The notes under the pieces are model-generated. The model was not told where the DNA came from, ran no database searches, and saw only the letters and a program-made list of their open reading frames with translations. Shown here piece after piece: positions 22,522 to 35,596 of a DNA stretch of 64,000 bases. Where the stretch lies: the NCBI GenBank assembly GCA_014529385.2, contig CM043953.1, positions 86,146,342 through 86,210,341 on the forward strand, in the 5' to 3' direction. Within the stretch, counting starts at the first letter, position 1; every line of letters starts with the position of its first letter. The position numbers were made by a program, and so were the translations under genes. The DNA comes from Adiantum capillus-veneris (lineage: Eukaryota; Streptophyta; Polypodiopsida; Polypodiales; Pteridaceae).

Positions 22522-24128
22522 TGTAATGGAATTTGCCTATTCAATTTGAGAATAGCCGAATTTAATGAGAGTACTTTCAAGAAATGATTTTGTGAGCATA
22601 GCGGGTAGACATAATTGAAGATAGCAACATAATCATAGCAATTAGTTAACTTGGCATAGACAATACTTTTGCAAGAGAGAGAGTTTAGAGAACATGACAA
22701 CAATTGAGGACCGGATTTATGTGGAGCCGGTCCCCCCTCCAATAGGCATTTGTATTATGATTTCTCCCATAAAGAGAGACTTGTTACAATACAGTCTTTG
22801 TGTTCCTTGTGACCTAGGTGATGCCATGAAGATGGAAGGCTTCATGCACCACAAACATAACATAAACTTGAAGAAAGCTTTAACTATCCCAAGCCTCAGT
22901 CCCAAGACCTCAAACACCTTCGAAGGTGGAGAGAGCTAGCAGGGAATGAGGGTAGGGAAGAGGAAGAAGAAACATTTCGTAGGAGAAAGAATTAGTTCCT
23001 CACTTATCATACTCTTGTTGCTAGCATACATAATAGCATAGTAATGAAGAAGAAGGATATGGAAAGCTTAAGCATTGAAGCATGGCTCTTGGTTGGATTT
23101 GCACTCCATAGCCAAGAGTGTTGGTGTAGGCTCTCAACCTCTACTTGCTTGGAGAGGGAGCTCTTGCACTTTGCATATCACACAATGAGAGTGTTGGTGA
23201 GTGTGTGTGGGTGAGTATACCCTCTAGGCACCCCCCTAGCTTTCTTGGGTCGACCCCCCCTTGTAGCTCATGCCTGAAGCTCATTGGACCCCTCCAGGCC
23301 TAGCCAATCACGAGCAAGAGCCATTACAAGCAACATGGTTAGCCTTGGGACAAGTGTCCCCTTTTCCCCTTTGAGAGAGAGGACTTGATAAATGCTAAAA
23401 CAATTAGATAATTCATGTAATTTATCATTGGACCCCTTTGAAGCCTAGCCAATAGGCTTCAAGCAACACATGAAGGTAACATGGGTAGGGGCCTGACATG
23501 TGTCCTTGCTGCTTCTTCAAGTTGGGCTTTCCTTGTGTGTGTGAGTGGGTGTTCTCTCTCTAGCCCCTAGGAAAAGGGCTCGCCCCCCCTCTTGTAGGAA
23601 TGCTTTTGACTTTTAGGTGATCAAGCACCTTACTCACCAAGCATGACAAAGCACTTGAACTAGGGGGTGTTCCCACAAGCATCTCAGGCAAGCTTCTCAA
23701 GGCACCTCAAGTACTTTAATCATGCAGCAAGTCAAGCACCTCAAGCATGGAGCCAGTCAAGCACCTCAAGCATCTTAATCAAGCACCTCAAGCATGAAAA
23801 ACACCTCAAGCATGACAAGCACCTCGAGCTTGGGCTGGGTTCCCACCTCAAGCTCAGCCCTAGCTAACTTAAGGTCAAAGGACTTTTACACACATTTATT
23901 GGAGGTCTTCAATGAAGCTAACCCTAAGGTCTTATGCTCCATTGGTTAGCCTTGCTCTTTGATAGACCATCTCCCTTTTGGGCCCCTTTACCATTGGCCC
24001 CGTGTTGAGATAGATCTATAAGCACATACCTATATCTTAACACTTGTTCCCGTTTATTCTCCCACATTAAGTGATCAATTTAATATGAGAAAATCATTTG
24101 GGTTAGTTAGATATTAGATTTTATGACA
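22522..24128 (-). repeat. 3' LTR of the chromovirus
   Basis: TGTAATGG ... TTTATGACA, TG...CA on both strands. It holds a minisatellite of CAAGCACCTCAAGCAT-type units at about 23690-23830. It is identical in length to the 5' LTR. Confidence 0.96.
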
Positions 24129-24142
24129 TTACCTCTCTCTTG
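24129..24142 (-). promoter_or_regulatory. Polypurine tract (plus-strand DNA primer site)
   Basis: On the minus strand this reads CAAGAGAGAGGTAA directly before the 3' LTR start TGTCATAAAA, the expected place and composition for the polypurine tract that primes second-strand DNA synthesis. Confidence 0.85.
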
Positions 24143-24488
24143 AAATCATAGTCGTCCTCGACTATGAGGTAGAAAAGATAAAGTCTTAGTCATTAGTCAA
24201 TCGTACTTAGCGGGTAAAGGATCCCTTTTTACCCTATGACATCTTTCCAAGATGGATGACTAATCCATTTGGTGCTTGGGAGACATAGCTGCCGCAAGCA
24301 TGTCTGCTCTTTAGTCCATTTTATTCTCCCAAAGTAGAGTGACAAATTCTACTTGGTGTTTGAGAGACGTCGTCATCACAAACATGATTCTAAGCATGCA
24401 TACTAGTTAAATTTTGTGCACAATTAAAAAGAGGACTAGTCATATAAGACAAAAACATGAGTTATTTAAAAGAAATTTGTACATTTGC

Positions 24489-27400
24489 TTACTCTAATGT
24501 AGCATTGTAAGCATTGACAAGGTTCATACTATCCTTAAGTTGTACTCCTTGCATCCATTTAGCATCTTCAAAAGGATAATTTTTGAACTTAATAAGATAC
24601 CGTCGGATAATCTTACCATGTCGTAGTACCTTGTCTTCATGCCGAAGGATAGCTTCGGGTTGTAGCACCTCTTCTTGGTCTTCAACTTCGGGAGGGTCTT
24701 CAATAATTGGTTCAATTGGTGGCTCTCCTTTGTAGGGCTAAAGTAAGCTTACATGAAAGGCATTGTGTATAAGCCAATGGTTGGGCAACTTGAGTTGATA
24801 AGCCGTCTCATTGATAGGCTTCAAGATTTGGAAAGGACCATAGTATCTTTTTGCTAGTTTAGCATAATAATTTTCATGGCCCGTAGGATTTTTGCCCGTC
24901 GTTTGCCTTAATCGAGCCTTAGGAAACTTGAGTAAGACCCAATCATTTTCTTTGAACATTAAGGCTCTTCTGTGCTTATCAGCAGCAGCTTTTTGCCTTT
25001 GTTGAGAGATGGCTATAGCCTCCCTAATCTTTTGAAAAGATTCTTGTAGGTCACGGCTATACTCATCGGCGGCGAAGATTTTCCCATGTACTTTCAGTAG
25101 GAAGGGACTTTTAGGTCTTCCTTCTATGATCTCGAAAGGTGCTTTGCCCGTAGAAGTATGTACAGTATTATTGTAGGCATACTCTACTAGCGGTAAATAC
25201 TTTTCCCATTGTGAGCGTTGATCTACTTCGGTAACATAAGTCTTGAGTAGATCGAGTATCGTAAGATTGGCTATCTCACTTTGGCCATCCGTTTGTGGGT
25301 GATAGGCCGAAGAGAAATTCAATCTTGTTCCTAGATTTTCAAAGAGACCTTTCCAGAAATTACTGGTCATTCTAGGATCTCTATCTGACATGATGGATGT
25401 GGGTAATCCATTGTGTTTGAAAATCTGAGATATGAAGAGAGTTGCCATTTGATGTGCCTTAATAGTCTTTTTGACAGGAATAAAATGTGCTTGCTTGCTA
25501 AACCTGTCGACTATTGTCCATATTCCTGTATTCCCATGGATAGACTTGGGTAATCCAAAGATGAAATCCATGGATATACTCTCCCATGGTGAATTTGGAA
25601 TAGGCAATGGCTGGAGTAATCCAGGTTGCTTCCCTCTATCATACTTGGTCTTTTGGCATACTACACATTTTGAAACATACTCTTGTATGTCCACTTTCAT
25701 GGTAGGCCAATAGAAATACGTCTCTACTCCTCGGAGAGTAGGTTGAATACCTCTATGCCCTGCATATGGAGGAGCATGGGATTCATACATAACCTTCTCA
25801 CGAAGGGAATGGGTAACACATAGCCTATTGCCGTGAAGAAGATAACCATCCTGCAAGGTGAATGGTTCCTCTTTCTTCCCCAAAGCAAGGGCTGACATTA
25901 TGTCTCTAAAGTCAGGGTTAGTAGCATACTCATCTATCATAGAGGATAGATCATTGTGAGTAGCTATAGACACCGCATTAACTTTTGGTCGTCGTGAAAG
26001 TGCATCGGCAACTTGATTGTGCTTACCAGCTATGTGAGCAATATGAAAATTAAATTGCAAAAGAAAATTTGCCCACCTCATTTGTTTGTCAGAAAGCTTG
26101 GTTTGCGTCATGAAATACTTGAGACTTTGGTGGTCGGTTCGTAGGATAAATGGAGTCCCCAATAGGTAGTGCTTCCATGTGTCTAGGGCATGTAGAACAG
26201 CTAAAAGCTCTTTCTCATAAATGCCCAAGAATCGTTCATCACCATTGAGCCTTCGGCTCTCATATGCTATGGCATGCCCTTCTTGAAGCAAAACCGCTCC
26301 AAGGCAATCACCACAAGCATCACATTGGACCTCAAAGGGCTTTGAGAGATCCGGAAGCACGAGGACTGGTTGGGAAGTAAGCTTCTCTTTGAGTTTTTCA
26401 AAAGCATTTTGCTCCTTAGCAGTCCATACAAACTTAACGTTCTTCTTGGTTAAGTCGTGTAGTGGTCCTGCCACTTGAGAGAATTTTGCTATGAAGCGTC
26501 TATAGTATACACACATACCAATAAAGCTTCTTAGCTCATGTAGATTCCTTGGGTTAGGCCATGATTTTATTACCTCTAACTTTGATGGATCCATACGAAT
26601 ACCATCGTGAGAGATAATATGGCCTAGATATTGAATCTCTTGAAGGAAGAATTCACTTTTCTTTTGGTTGAGAAAAAGTTTGTTCTCCCTCAAGGCTTGA
26701 AAAATCACTTGGAGATGTTGCTTATGTTCCTCCAAAGACTTCGAGTAGATGATGATATCATCGAAGAACACTCCAGTGAATTTTCGATATGGTCTAAAAA
26801 ATTTCTCCATCAAACGATTGAACGTAGCTGGTGCATTAGTCAAGCCAAAAGGCATGACTAGATATTCATAAAGACCAAATGTTGTGCGAAACGCGGTCTT
26901 TAAGATATCCTCATCCACTATCCTTATTTGATGATAGCCACTCTTAAGGTCAATCCTACTGAAGTAGGTAGAGACTTGTAGCTTATCAAACAGATCTTCT
27001 ACCCGAGGTACGGGAAATCTGTTTTTAATAGTGATATGGTTTAGTGCTCGATAGTCCACACACATACGGTATGTACCATCTTTCTTTTGCACTAAAAGGA
27101 CTGGAGAACAAAAGGGAGAGGAACTAGGCCTCACCATCCCTTTGTCTACCAGCTCTTGTACTTGCCTCTTGATCTCCTCTTGTTGAGCTTGTGAGACTCG
27201 ATAAGGAGGTTTGTTAGGCGGTGAGCTTCCTGGAAGGAGCTCAATACGATGGTCATCATCCCCTCGTTTTGGAGGTAGGTCCATAGGGATATCATCGATG
27301 AACACATCTTGGAATCCTTTTAGAAAAGTAGAAAAGTCTAACTCTTCTTGATTCCTATCATTTTCATTTGATGAAACATTATTAGCTTTTAGAGACTCTT

Positions 27401-29273
27401 TGACATAAATCATGTACGCAGAAACTGAGCTCTTCATTGATTTATCAAAAGAAAGAGGATTTACAAGTGGAATAGTGCGACCACGCTCACTAGCATCTAC
27501 ATACATGTTCTTTCCCCTGTAGGTGAAGTAAATTCTCCTTTCAGGGAACTTCATGTTGGCAGCCATGCGATCAAACCATGGTGCCCCTAGGATAACATCC
27601 TGATGTTGGAAGGGAGAGATGAAGAAGTCTTCTTTGTCGACATAGCTTTGGACATGAAGCCTCAACTTCCCAATCAAGGGAGTAACGGAGGCTTGTTGTC
27701 CCTCGAAAGCTGCATCAGCTGTTACTATATCTCCCATCTCAAAAGCTTGAATGCCCAACTTGGTGGCCAACTCTATTGATATGAAGTTGAGAGTAGAGCC
27801 AGGGTCAAACAAGATGAAGGCATCATGCTCTCGTACCTTTCCCCAAGCATAGGAGAGTGATGATCCTTTGCAATGAGCATCCTCTTTTGGAGCTTCGATG
27901 GTGGAAGCCCTAGGAGTCTCATTGCGAGTATTCTTCTTGGGGCAAGAACGATAGCCATGTCCTTGCTCCCCACACTTGAAACACTTATGGTCCTTGCGAA
28001 AAGCTTCAAGCTCTTCAGGAGAGAGTTTGTTTTTACCTTTGTAAACTCCCTTCTCCTTGGACCGATTGTTGTTGTTGTTGTTGTTGGAAGTGCCTTGGGA
28101 ATTATTTTGAGCATTGGATTTCCCCTTTGCATCATTTTTATCTTTGTTTTCCATGGGCTTGACATTACGTCTAGCCCCTTGATGGAAATTGATGCGTGAA
28201 GCAACCATGGTGTGGTGGATTACTTCGGTAATAGTACCGGGCCGTTGAGAGTTGATAAATTCGGCCATCTCTTCAGGTAATCCCGCACAGAATTGCTGTC
28301 TTTGCTCGGCAAAGTCTATCTTTTGAAAGACAGTAGCTTTGAGATGTAAATCCCAAAACTTATCTACATACTTGTTGATAGACTCATGAGAGAGGAGCTT
28401 CAAGCCGCGCCATTCGGTAAGAACTTTATCTTTAGTATCGCTTGGAAGAAATTGCTTCATGATGGAAACTCGTAGAGTTTTCCATGTCTTTGGGGCTTTT
28501 CCATTGCCACGAAGGCTAGCCCACCATTGACGAGCTGATTTTTGGAAGTGCATAGCTACATGGCGTAGCTTGGAGGACTCTGTGAAGCCCTCGTCCCCAA
28601 AGGCCGCATCAAATTGCTGGATGAAGGCCAACACTTTGTCGGTAGCACCAAAGGTGCCATCGTAGGTGAGAAAAGAGATACTCTTTCCTCCCTCCTTGAA
28701 CTTCTTTAGCTTTTGTGACCTTCGCCATGCAGGAAATGATTTGCGATGCCCTCCCCTCTTGTATTCTCTAGGAGAATAGCCATAACTTTCATCGGAAGAG
28801 AAGGAAGGTGAAGAAGAAGGAGAAGAGGGTGACCTCTTCCTAGCCCTTTTCTTCCTTTGTTTCCTCTCTTTCCTTTGAGAGTGATGAGGAGAAGGACTAT
28901 GGGTTGCTCTTTTCCTCTTGGGAGGAGTAGGCGATCATCTAGACCGCCTTCTTCGTGGAGCCACATCTTCAGAAGAACTTAGACTTTCATTGCTTTCTTT
29001 CTCTTTGGATTCCTCCTCTCGAATGGGAGAGAGTCTTCTTTTGGGGGTCTCTTCAAGAGGCCTCCTAAGCTCTCTCTCCTCTTGGAGAGGAAGGGAAATT
29101 CCATAGTCACAAAGTTGTTGAGTAACTTCGGCTTGCAAAGTAGGGTTGCCCATAGCTTGTTGCAACCTAGTCACAAGATAATTCACAAACATGGGAGCAT
29201 CATCATTAGCACCTTCATGAGCAAAATCAAAGCTATCAATGTTCATTCTACTCTCTTGATTATTGTCAGCCAT
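24489..29273 (-). pseudogene. Chromovirus Gag-Pol polyprotein, single frame with two stop codons
   Basis: One frame of 1595 codons from ATG 29273 (MADNNQESRM) to TAA 24489-24491. Basic/Ser-rich N-terminus; capsid about residues 215-350; zinc knuckle CFKCGEQGHGYRSC about 431-444; protease FDPGSTLNFIS about 490; RT with CVDYRALN, PFGLTNAPATF and FFDDIIIYSKS (about 715-900); RNase H QCDACGDCLGAVL about 983; integrase with HHCC zinc finger (about 1166-1206) and D, D-35-E residues at about 1236, 1297 and 1333; a GPF motif; then a chromodomain (RRYLIKFKNYPFEDAKW). Stops: TGA at 28935-28937 (residue 113) and TAG at 24738-24740, exactly between integrase and chromodomain. The chromodomain would steer integration towards methylated histone H3. 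No frameshift was seen, so decay is very recent. Confidence 0.93.
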
Positions 29274-29674
29274 GTTAACAAAATTTTATGTATGTACTTA
29301 GTGTATTCTTTGGCAATTCAAAACCTTAGTTGCCACTCCTCTTAGCCTTTGAAAATCGGCTCTTAAGTATCTACACCCACGGCTCAAAGTGGTTAATTAT
29401 AGAGAGTAGAGGAGTAGGTCTAACATAGCAGAGTTGCCAAGGGCTAGCTCCTTTCGGACTTCTTATGGCTCAATAATGGTAAAGCCGTAGGCAAGTCTAA
29501 AAAGACTCCATTATTAAGTCCAAAGCTCCCGAGGTGTGCACCATCCCCCACATAGTGGGCTTAACAAAACCGGTATTAGATCCCAGTTCCACTTACTCTA
29601 TTATAATTAGCAACATCAACCATTTATAGGCTACTTAAGGACCTCTCTTCTTAAGCAAGAAAGAGAAACCAAAT
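29274..29674 (-). other. Chromovirus 5' leader
   Basis: Untranslated region between primer binding site and gag ATG. It has no coding potential and resembles the usual leader carrying packaging and dimerisation signals, which I cannot locate by eye. Confidence 0.6.
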
Positions 29675-29687
29675 GCTCTGATACCAA
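29675..29687 (-). promoter_or_regulatory. Primer binding site for initiator tRNA-Met
   Basis: On the minus strand TTGGTATCAGAGC follows the 5' LTR end (CATTACA) directly. It is complementary to the 3' end of plant initiator tRNA-Met, the usual primer of plant LTR elements. Confidence 0.93.
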
Positions 29688-31294
29688 TGTAATGGAATTT
29701 GCCTATTCAATTTGAGAATAGCGGAATTTAATGAGAGTACTTTCAAGAAATGATTTTGTGAGCATAGCGGGTAGACATAATTGAAGATAGCAACATAATC
29801 ATAGCAATTAGTTAACTTGGCATAGACAATAATTTTGCAAGAGAGAGAGTTTAGAGAACATGACAACAATTGAGGACCGGATTTATGTGGAGCCGGTCCC
29901 CCCTCCAATAGGCATTTGTATTATGATTTCTCCCATAAAGAGAGACTTGTTACAATACAGCCTTTGTGTTCCTTGTGACCTAGGTGATGCCATGAAGATG
30001 GAAGGCTTCATGCACCACAAACATAACATAAACTTGAAGAAAGTTTTAACTATCCCAAGCCTCAGTCCCAAGACCTCAAACACCTTCGAAGGTGGAGAGA
30101 GCTAGCAGGGAATGAGGGTAGGGAAGAGGAAGAAGAAACATTTCGTAGGAGAAAGAATTAGTTCCTCACTTATCATACTCTTGTTGCTATCATACATAAT
30201 AGCATAGTAATGAAGAAGAAGGATAGGGCAAGCTTAAGCATTGAAGCATGGCTCTTGGTTGGATTTGCACTCCATAGCCAAGAGTGTTGGTGTAGGCTCT
30301 CAACCTCTACTTGCTTGGAGAGGGAGCTCTTGCACTTTGCATATCACACAATGAGAGTGTTGGTGAGTGTGTGTGGGTGAGTATACCCCCTAGGCACCCC
30401 CCTAGCTTGCTTGGGTCGACCCCCCCTTGTAGATCATGCTTGAAGCTCATTGGACCCCTCCAGGCCTAGCCAATCACAAGCAAGAGCCATTACAAGCAAC
30501 ATGGGTAGCCTTGGGACAAGTGTCCCCCTTTCCCCTTTGAGAGAGAGGACTTGATAAATGCTAAAACAATTAGATAATTCATGTAATTTATCATTGGACC
30601 CCTTTGAAGCCTAGACAATAGGCTTCAAGCAACACATGAAGGTAACATGGGTAGGGGCCTGACATGTGTCCTTGCTGCCTCTTCAAGTTGGGCTTTCCTT
30701 GTGTGTGTGAGTGGGTGTTCTCTCTCTAGCCCCTAGGAAAAGGGCTTGCCCCCCCTCTTGTAGGAATGCTTTTGACTTTTAGGTGATCAAGCACCTTACT
30801 CACCAAGCATGACAAAGCACTTGAACTAGGGGGTGTTCCCACAAGCATCTCAGGCAAGCTTCTCAAGGCACCTCAAGTACTTTAATCATGCAGCAAGTCA
30901 AGCACCTCAAGCATGGAGCCAGTCAAGCACCTCAAGCATCTTAATCAAGAACCTCAAGCATGAAAAACACCTCAAGCATAACAAGCACCTCGAGCTTGGG
31001 CTGGGTTCCCACCTCAAGCTCAGCCCTAGCTTACTTAAGGTCAAAGGACTTTTACACACATTTATTGGAGGTCTTCAATGAAGCTAACCCTAAGGTCTTA
31101 TGCTCCATTGGTTAGCCTTGCTCTTTGATAGACCATCTCCCTTTTGGGCCCCTTTACCATTGGCCCCGTGTTGAGATAGATCTATAAGCACATACCTATA
31201 TCTTAACACTTGTTCCCGTTTATTCTCCCACATTAAGTGATCAATTTAATATGAGAAAATCATTTGGGTTAGTTAGATATTAGATTTTATGACA
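29688..31294 (-). repeat. 5' LTR of the chromovirus
   Basis: Same ends and length as the 3' LTR (TGTAATGG ... TTTATGACA, 1607 bp). It would contain the promoter and polyadenylation signals. It is followed by the TAATC target duplicate at 31295-31299. Confidence 0.96.
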
Positions 31295-31299
31295 TAATC

Positions 31300-31608
31300 T
31301 AACTTAAATAAACCTAAATCTAATTTAACGTAAGTCTACATCTAACCTAATCTTTAACGTCTTTTAGGATAGTTTCCTACGACGTTATAACTCTCTTCTT
31401 CTTGTGTGTGTGCGCGTGTGTGGATGTGTGTGCCAATAAAAAGAGATAAATGCTATAACCTTTCTATCACCCATGCCAAGTATGATAGATTGGTTATGCC
31501 ATTTCACTCTTGAATAATAGGTCTTGAGTTCAACTCCTCGTCGGCTAGATCTTTAGGTCTTTTAATTTTAATTAGTTTCCTACGACGTTAAATTAGTTTC
31601 TCTCTCTT
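31300..31608. repeat. CACTA-internal repeat, second copy
   Basis: 31305-31405 nearly repeats 21825-21925: TAAACCTAAATCTAATTTAA, then CTACATCTAACCTAATCTTT and GATAGTTTCCTACGACGTTA, ending in CTCTCTTCTTCTTGTGTGTG. A part (GTTTCCTACGACGTTAAA) recurs again at about 31575. The CACTA element therefore contains an internal duplication into which the chromovirus landed. Confidence 0.8.
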
Positions 31609-31815
31609 TCTCTCTCAATGTGTGTGCATTTTTTTGTTTATGCATGTTTTCTCTCTCTTTTCCTCTCTCAATGTGTGTGTTTTTTGTTTATGCATGTTCT
31701 CTCTCTCTTTTCCTCTCTCAATGTGTGCGTTTTTTGTTTATGCATGCTCTCTCTCTCTTTTCCTCTCTCAATGTGTGTGTGCATTCTTTGTTTATGTATG
31801 TGTGTGTGCGTTTTT
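31609..31815. repeat. Minisatellite of about 50 bp, four copies
   Basis: Units containing CTCTCTCAATGTGTGTG, TTTTTGTTTATGCATG and CTCTCTCTTTTCCT repeat with spacings 53, 50 and 50 (CTCAATG starts at 31614, 31667, 31717 and 31767). The overlapping Cys/Leu/Ser-rich open frames are products of the repeat. Confidence 0.88.
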
Positions 31816-31828
31816 GTTTATGTTTGTA

Positions 31829-31829
<1 letters not shown>

Positions 31830-31874
<45 letters not shown>

Positions 31875-32006
31875 AACACTATGTGTGTGTGTGTGTGAGA
31901 GAGAGAGAGAGGGAGAGAGAAAGAGGGGAAGGGAACATGAGAGTGAGGAGAGGGAAGGAGCATACCTGGCTCTCCTTTCTCTCCTCGTGTGTGTGTGTGT
32001 GTGGAC

Positions 32007-32041
<35 letters not shown>
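31830..32041. repeat. Microsatellites (CT)n, (GT)n, (GA)n
   Basis: (CT)n at about 31832-31871, (GT)n at 31880-31898, (GA)n at 31898-31920, (GT)n at 31986-32003 and (GA)n at 32011-32043. Confidence 0.95.
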
Positions 32042-32049
<8 letters not shown>

Positions 32050-32134
32050 CGTTACCTGCTCCTTGCTTGAGGACGCCAAAAAACTCAAATCTGAGATCTG
32101 AGTTTTTGGGCGCTCTCTGTTATTTTTTTTAGCC

Positions 32135-32258
32135 CAGCCAGGTCGCTATGAGCGTCGCAAATTTACAAGTAAATTTGCGACGCTCATAGCGACGCTGGGA
32201 TTTTTTTTTTTGAGCATCGCTATGTGAGCGTCGCTAATATGAATAGCCTCTTGTAGTG
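32135..32258. repeat. Right end of CACTA element with subterminal hairpin
   Basis: 32143-32166 and 32169-32192 are perfect 24-bp inverted arms (TCGCTATGAGCGTCGC then AAATTTAC, and the reverse), separated by two bases; the surrounding CCCAGC/GCTGGG extends the stem. The same AGCGACG motif as at the left end is present. Further GCGTCGCTA copies precede the terminal CCTCTTGTAGTG. Confidence 0.9.
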
Positions 32259-32261
32259 GTG

Positions 32262-33018
32262 GAAGAGTGAGTAAGGGTTCTTCTCTTTAATTTTGCACTT
32301 GGGAGAGTCTATGGAAATTTTGCACTTGGGAGAGTCTATGGAAATTTTGAGGTTTTCACGGTTGTGTATGTGCGAGAAATACAAAAGTAGTTTTTTAAAA
32401 CTCTCTTTCTCATAGTACATACGTAAAATTTTGCTCGATCACTTAAATGCATGCTCATACAAAATGCTTTTTGAGAGCATAACTTAAGTGTGCATAAAAA
32501 TCCACGTCTGTGAATCTTAATGAGTGATGTGATGTGAGATGAGAGAAAACACATAAGAGATGTTTTCAAAATACAATAAGAACACCACCGATGCATCCAA
32601 AACGTCCAAACCTTAGTATAGCACTTTAAAACACTAAAATCCAATGTCTCTAGCTCAAGATACAACCTTTTGATGCCTAGGTCCTCATGAGGTTAGAACT
32701 AAGCGAATAGAGGCTCAAGAGACCCCTCATGGGCCTCTATTCGTTTGGTTATGATCCCTTTATAGTCTTAAATAGTACCTATCAATTACTATCAAGTACA
32801 ACCCACTCGAATTTGAACTATGAGTACCTCATAAAAAGGTAATTGTTGCTTGTGTGAGATAGCAACATTGGTTAGATGTCACTATCAAGCGCCTTACTTT
32901 TCTAGTGACAATGAAAATTTCACCAAAATGGTTCATGGACATTTTCAAAAATGACTTCTCTACGCAATGTTAGCCTTCTTCCTATTGGCTAAGAAGTATT
33001 TTCTTACTGGAGCTATAA
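32262..33018. other. Non-coding flank
   Basis: No gene seen. A 27-bp direct repeat (ATTTTGCACTTGGGAGAGTC and seven more bases) occurs twice in tandem at about 32290-32343. A short inverted repeat (CGAATAGAGGC / GCCTCTATTCG) lies at about 32704-32740. Confidence 0.6.
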
Positions 33019-33309
33019 GGCCCAAAAATGGGTCCATTTCTTTTCCAATGATAAATTTGTATATTTAGTGGTACCACCTTTTGCACTTTTTGGTGGTTCC
33101 TTTTATAAAAGATGGGGTATGGTAAAAATTTTACACCTTCAAAATTTATTGGAGTATATAGTTTTAGATTCTACTTTCTAAAAGCTATCCATTGACATAT
33201 AACAAGTTCATAGATTTTAAACTTGAAACATGAAAACGGGGTTGTAATGTGCTACCAAAGTATTCTCCAAAACACCACTTTTTGGTACCCCCAATACATG
33301 CTTTGGCCC
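33019..33309. mobile_element. Small foldback element (MITE-like), copy 2
   Basis: Right end in reverse complement: GGGCCAAAGCATGTATTGG then GGGTACCAAAAAG, close to the ends of the element at 8318. The left end is more diverged (GGCCCAAAAATGG ... GTGGTACCACC). The core 33121-33232 (GGTAAAAATTTTAC ... AGCTATCCATTGACATATAA ... GAAACATG) aligns with the cores at 8397-8510 (reverse) and 44219-44334. Exact ends and target duplication are uncertain. Confidence 0.65.
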
Positions 33310-34371
33310 TTTTGTGGATGGAGTTTTGGTGTTATTTAAGGTCTTTCTTGTATCTTTTGGTAGCCATTGACTATGACTGTACACCTTTATCAGCTTGACT
33401 CATGACTACGTGGTGTATGCACTTAGGCAAGGCTTGTAGCTCAAGATGTTTGGAGCTTGAATTGAGTTTGGGGGATGAATTCCATTGATCTCTTGATTGG
33501 TTTTGTGTGAGGTGAGGAAATTAAGGGATTTCCTTGTGTTGTGTTAAGGTACAAGGGTGTGTGAACTTGTGTGTGCACGGTGTCTTTTGCTCCATCAACT
33601 CCCTTAGCAGAGGCAGGAAAGGGGTAGGCAAGATTCATAGTCTTATGAAGCAATGTATTCAGGGGGAGAGAGGGAGAGAGACAGGTCCAAGATTTAAACT
33701 GCACCCCATAAGGACATTGAACTAGGGTTGGGATAAAATTGCAGTGAATTTAGGGTGTTGTTTTCACCTCTAGTTCACTCCTTATTCATGGTATCCCACT
33801 TTTGGTTGCGATCTGATGGTAGAGGTCAAATCCATCCACCATCCCTCAATTTGGACCGATCCTCCTCCAACCTAGACCCCATGCCATACAATGTCCGGGG
33901 GGGGGGGGGGGGGGGGGGGGAGACGAGGGGACGGTGACCATTTTAATGGTAAAAATGAAGACTATCATTGGCGCATATAGTATTGTTCTGGAAAATCTTT
34001 CACTCAAAGACCTCATATGATGGGATAAGGACTCTTATATGTGTGTCACACTAGAACGGGGGCTTGATGCAGTCATGTTGAGATGGCATGCTTCTATTTT
34101 TTGGTGCAAAGGCTCAAGGATATGCTAGATGGCGTCACAAACTCGGCCAACATTGTGCTAGGATGGCCAATTGCAAAAAGGCTATGTACAAAGGGAGTTG
34201 AGACTTTCCCTACAACATGGAATGTGGATGCTCTCCAGTGGAAACAAATGAAGGTGGAACAAGAAGTAGTGTCTTTGACACCACTTGCAGGGCACCATGG
34301 GAAGGTTTTTACATAGTCAATTTTCACTTTTCAATAGTTTATTCTGATAAAGATAACTCACAGAACAACTT
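33310..34371. other. Unassigned DNA with G tract
   Basis: No recognisable gene. A run of about 24 G at 33897-33920. A plus-strand open frame of 77 codons at 34083-34316 (Trp- and Thr-containing, no known motif) is not supported by anything else. Confidence 0.5.

Positions 34372-35596
<1,225 letters not shown>

Larger units (their letters stand above)
22522..31294 (-). mobile_element. Complete Ty3/gypsy chromovirus nested in the CACTA element
   Basis: 8773 bp with a 5' LTR (29688-31294), PBS (29675-29687), gag-pol (29273-24489), PPT (24129-24142) and 3' LTR (22522-24128). The 5-bp target duplication TAATC lies at 22517-22521 and 31295-31299. Both LTRs are 1607 bp without gaps and I count about 20 differences (roughly 98.8% identity), so insertion was fairly recent. 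The order gag-PR-RT-RH-INT-chromodomain and the plant tRNA-iMet primer site fit the chromovirus branch of Ty3. The copy has two stops in gag-pol but an otherwise continuous frame. Confidence 0.96.

Noticed and set aside
24738-28634. Starting the chromovirus polyprotein at 28634
   Set aside because: The same frame is open upstream to ATG 29273 apart from one TGA, and capsid code already precedes 28634, so 28634 is an internal codon.
31455-31560. GAGTTCAACTCC as a possible tRNA or SINE B box
   Set aside because: No matching A box and no cloverleaf could be drawn; it lies inside CACTA-internal DNA.
31618-32101. Three overlapping plus-strand ORFs of 92-159 codons with Cys/Leu/Ser repeats
   Set aside because: They fall entirely on a 50-bp minisatellite plus (CT)n/(GT)n/(GA)n tracts; all three frames are open, which is a repeat artefact.
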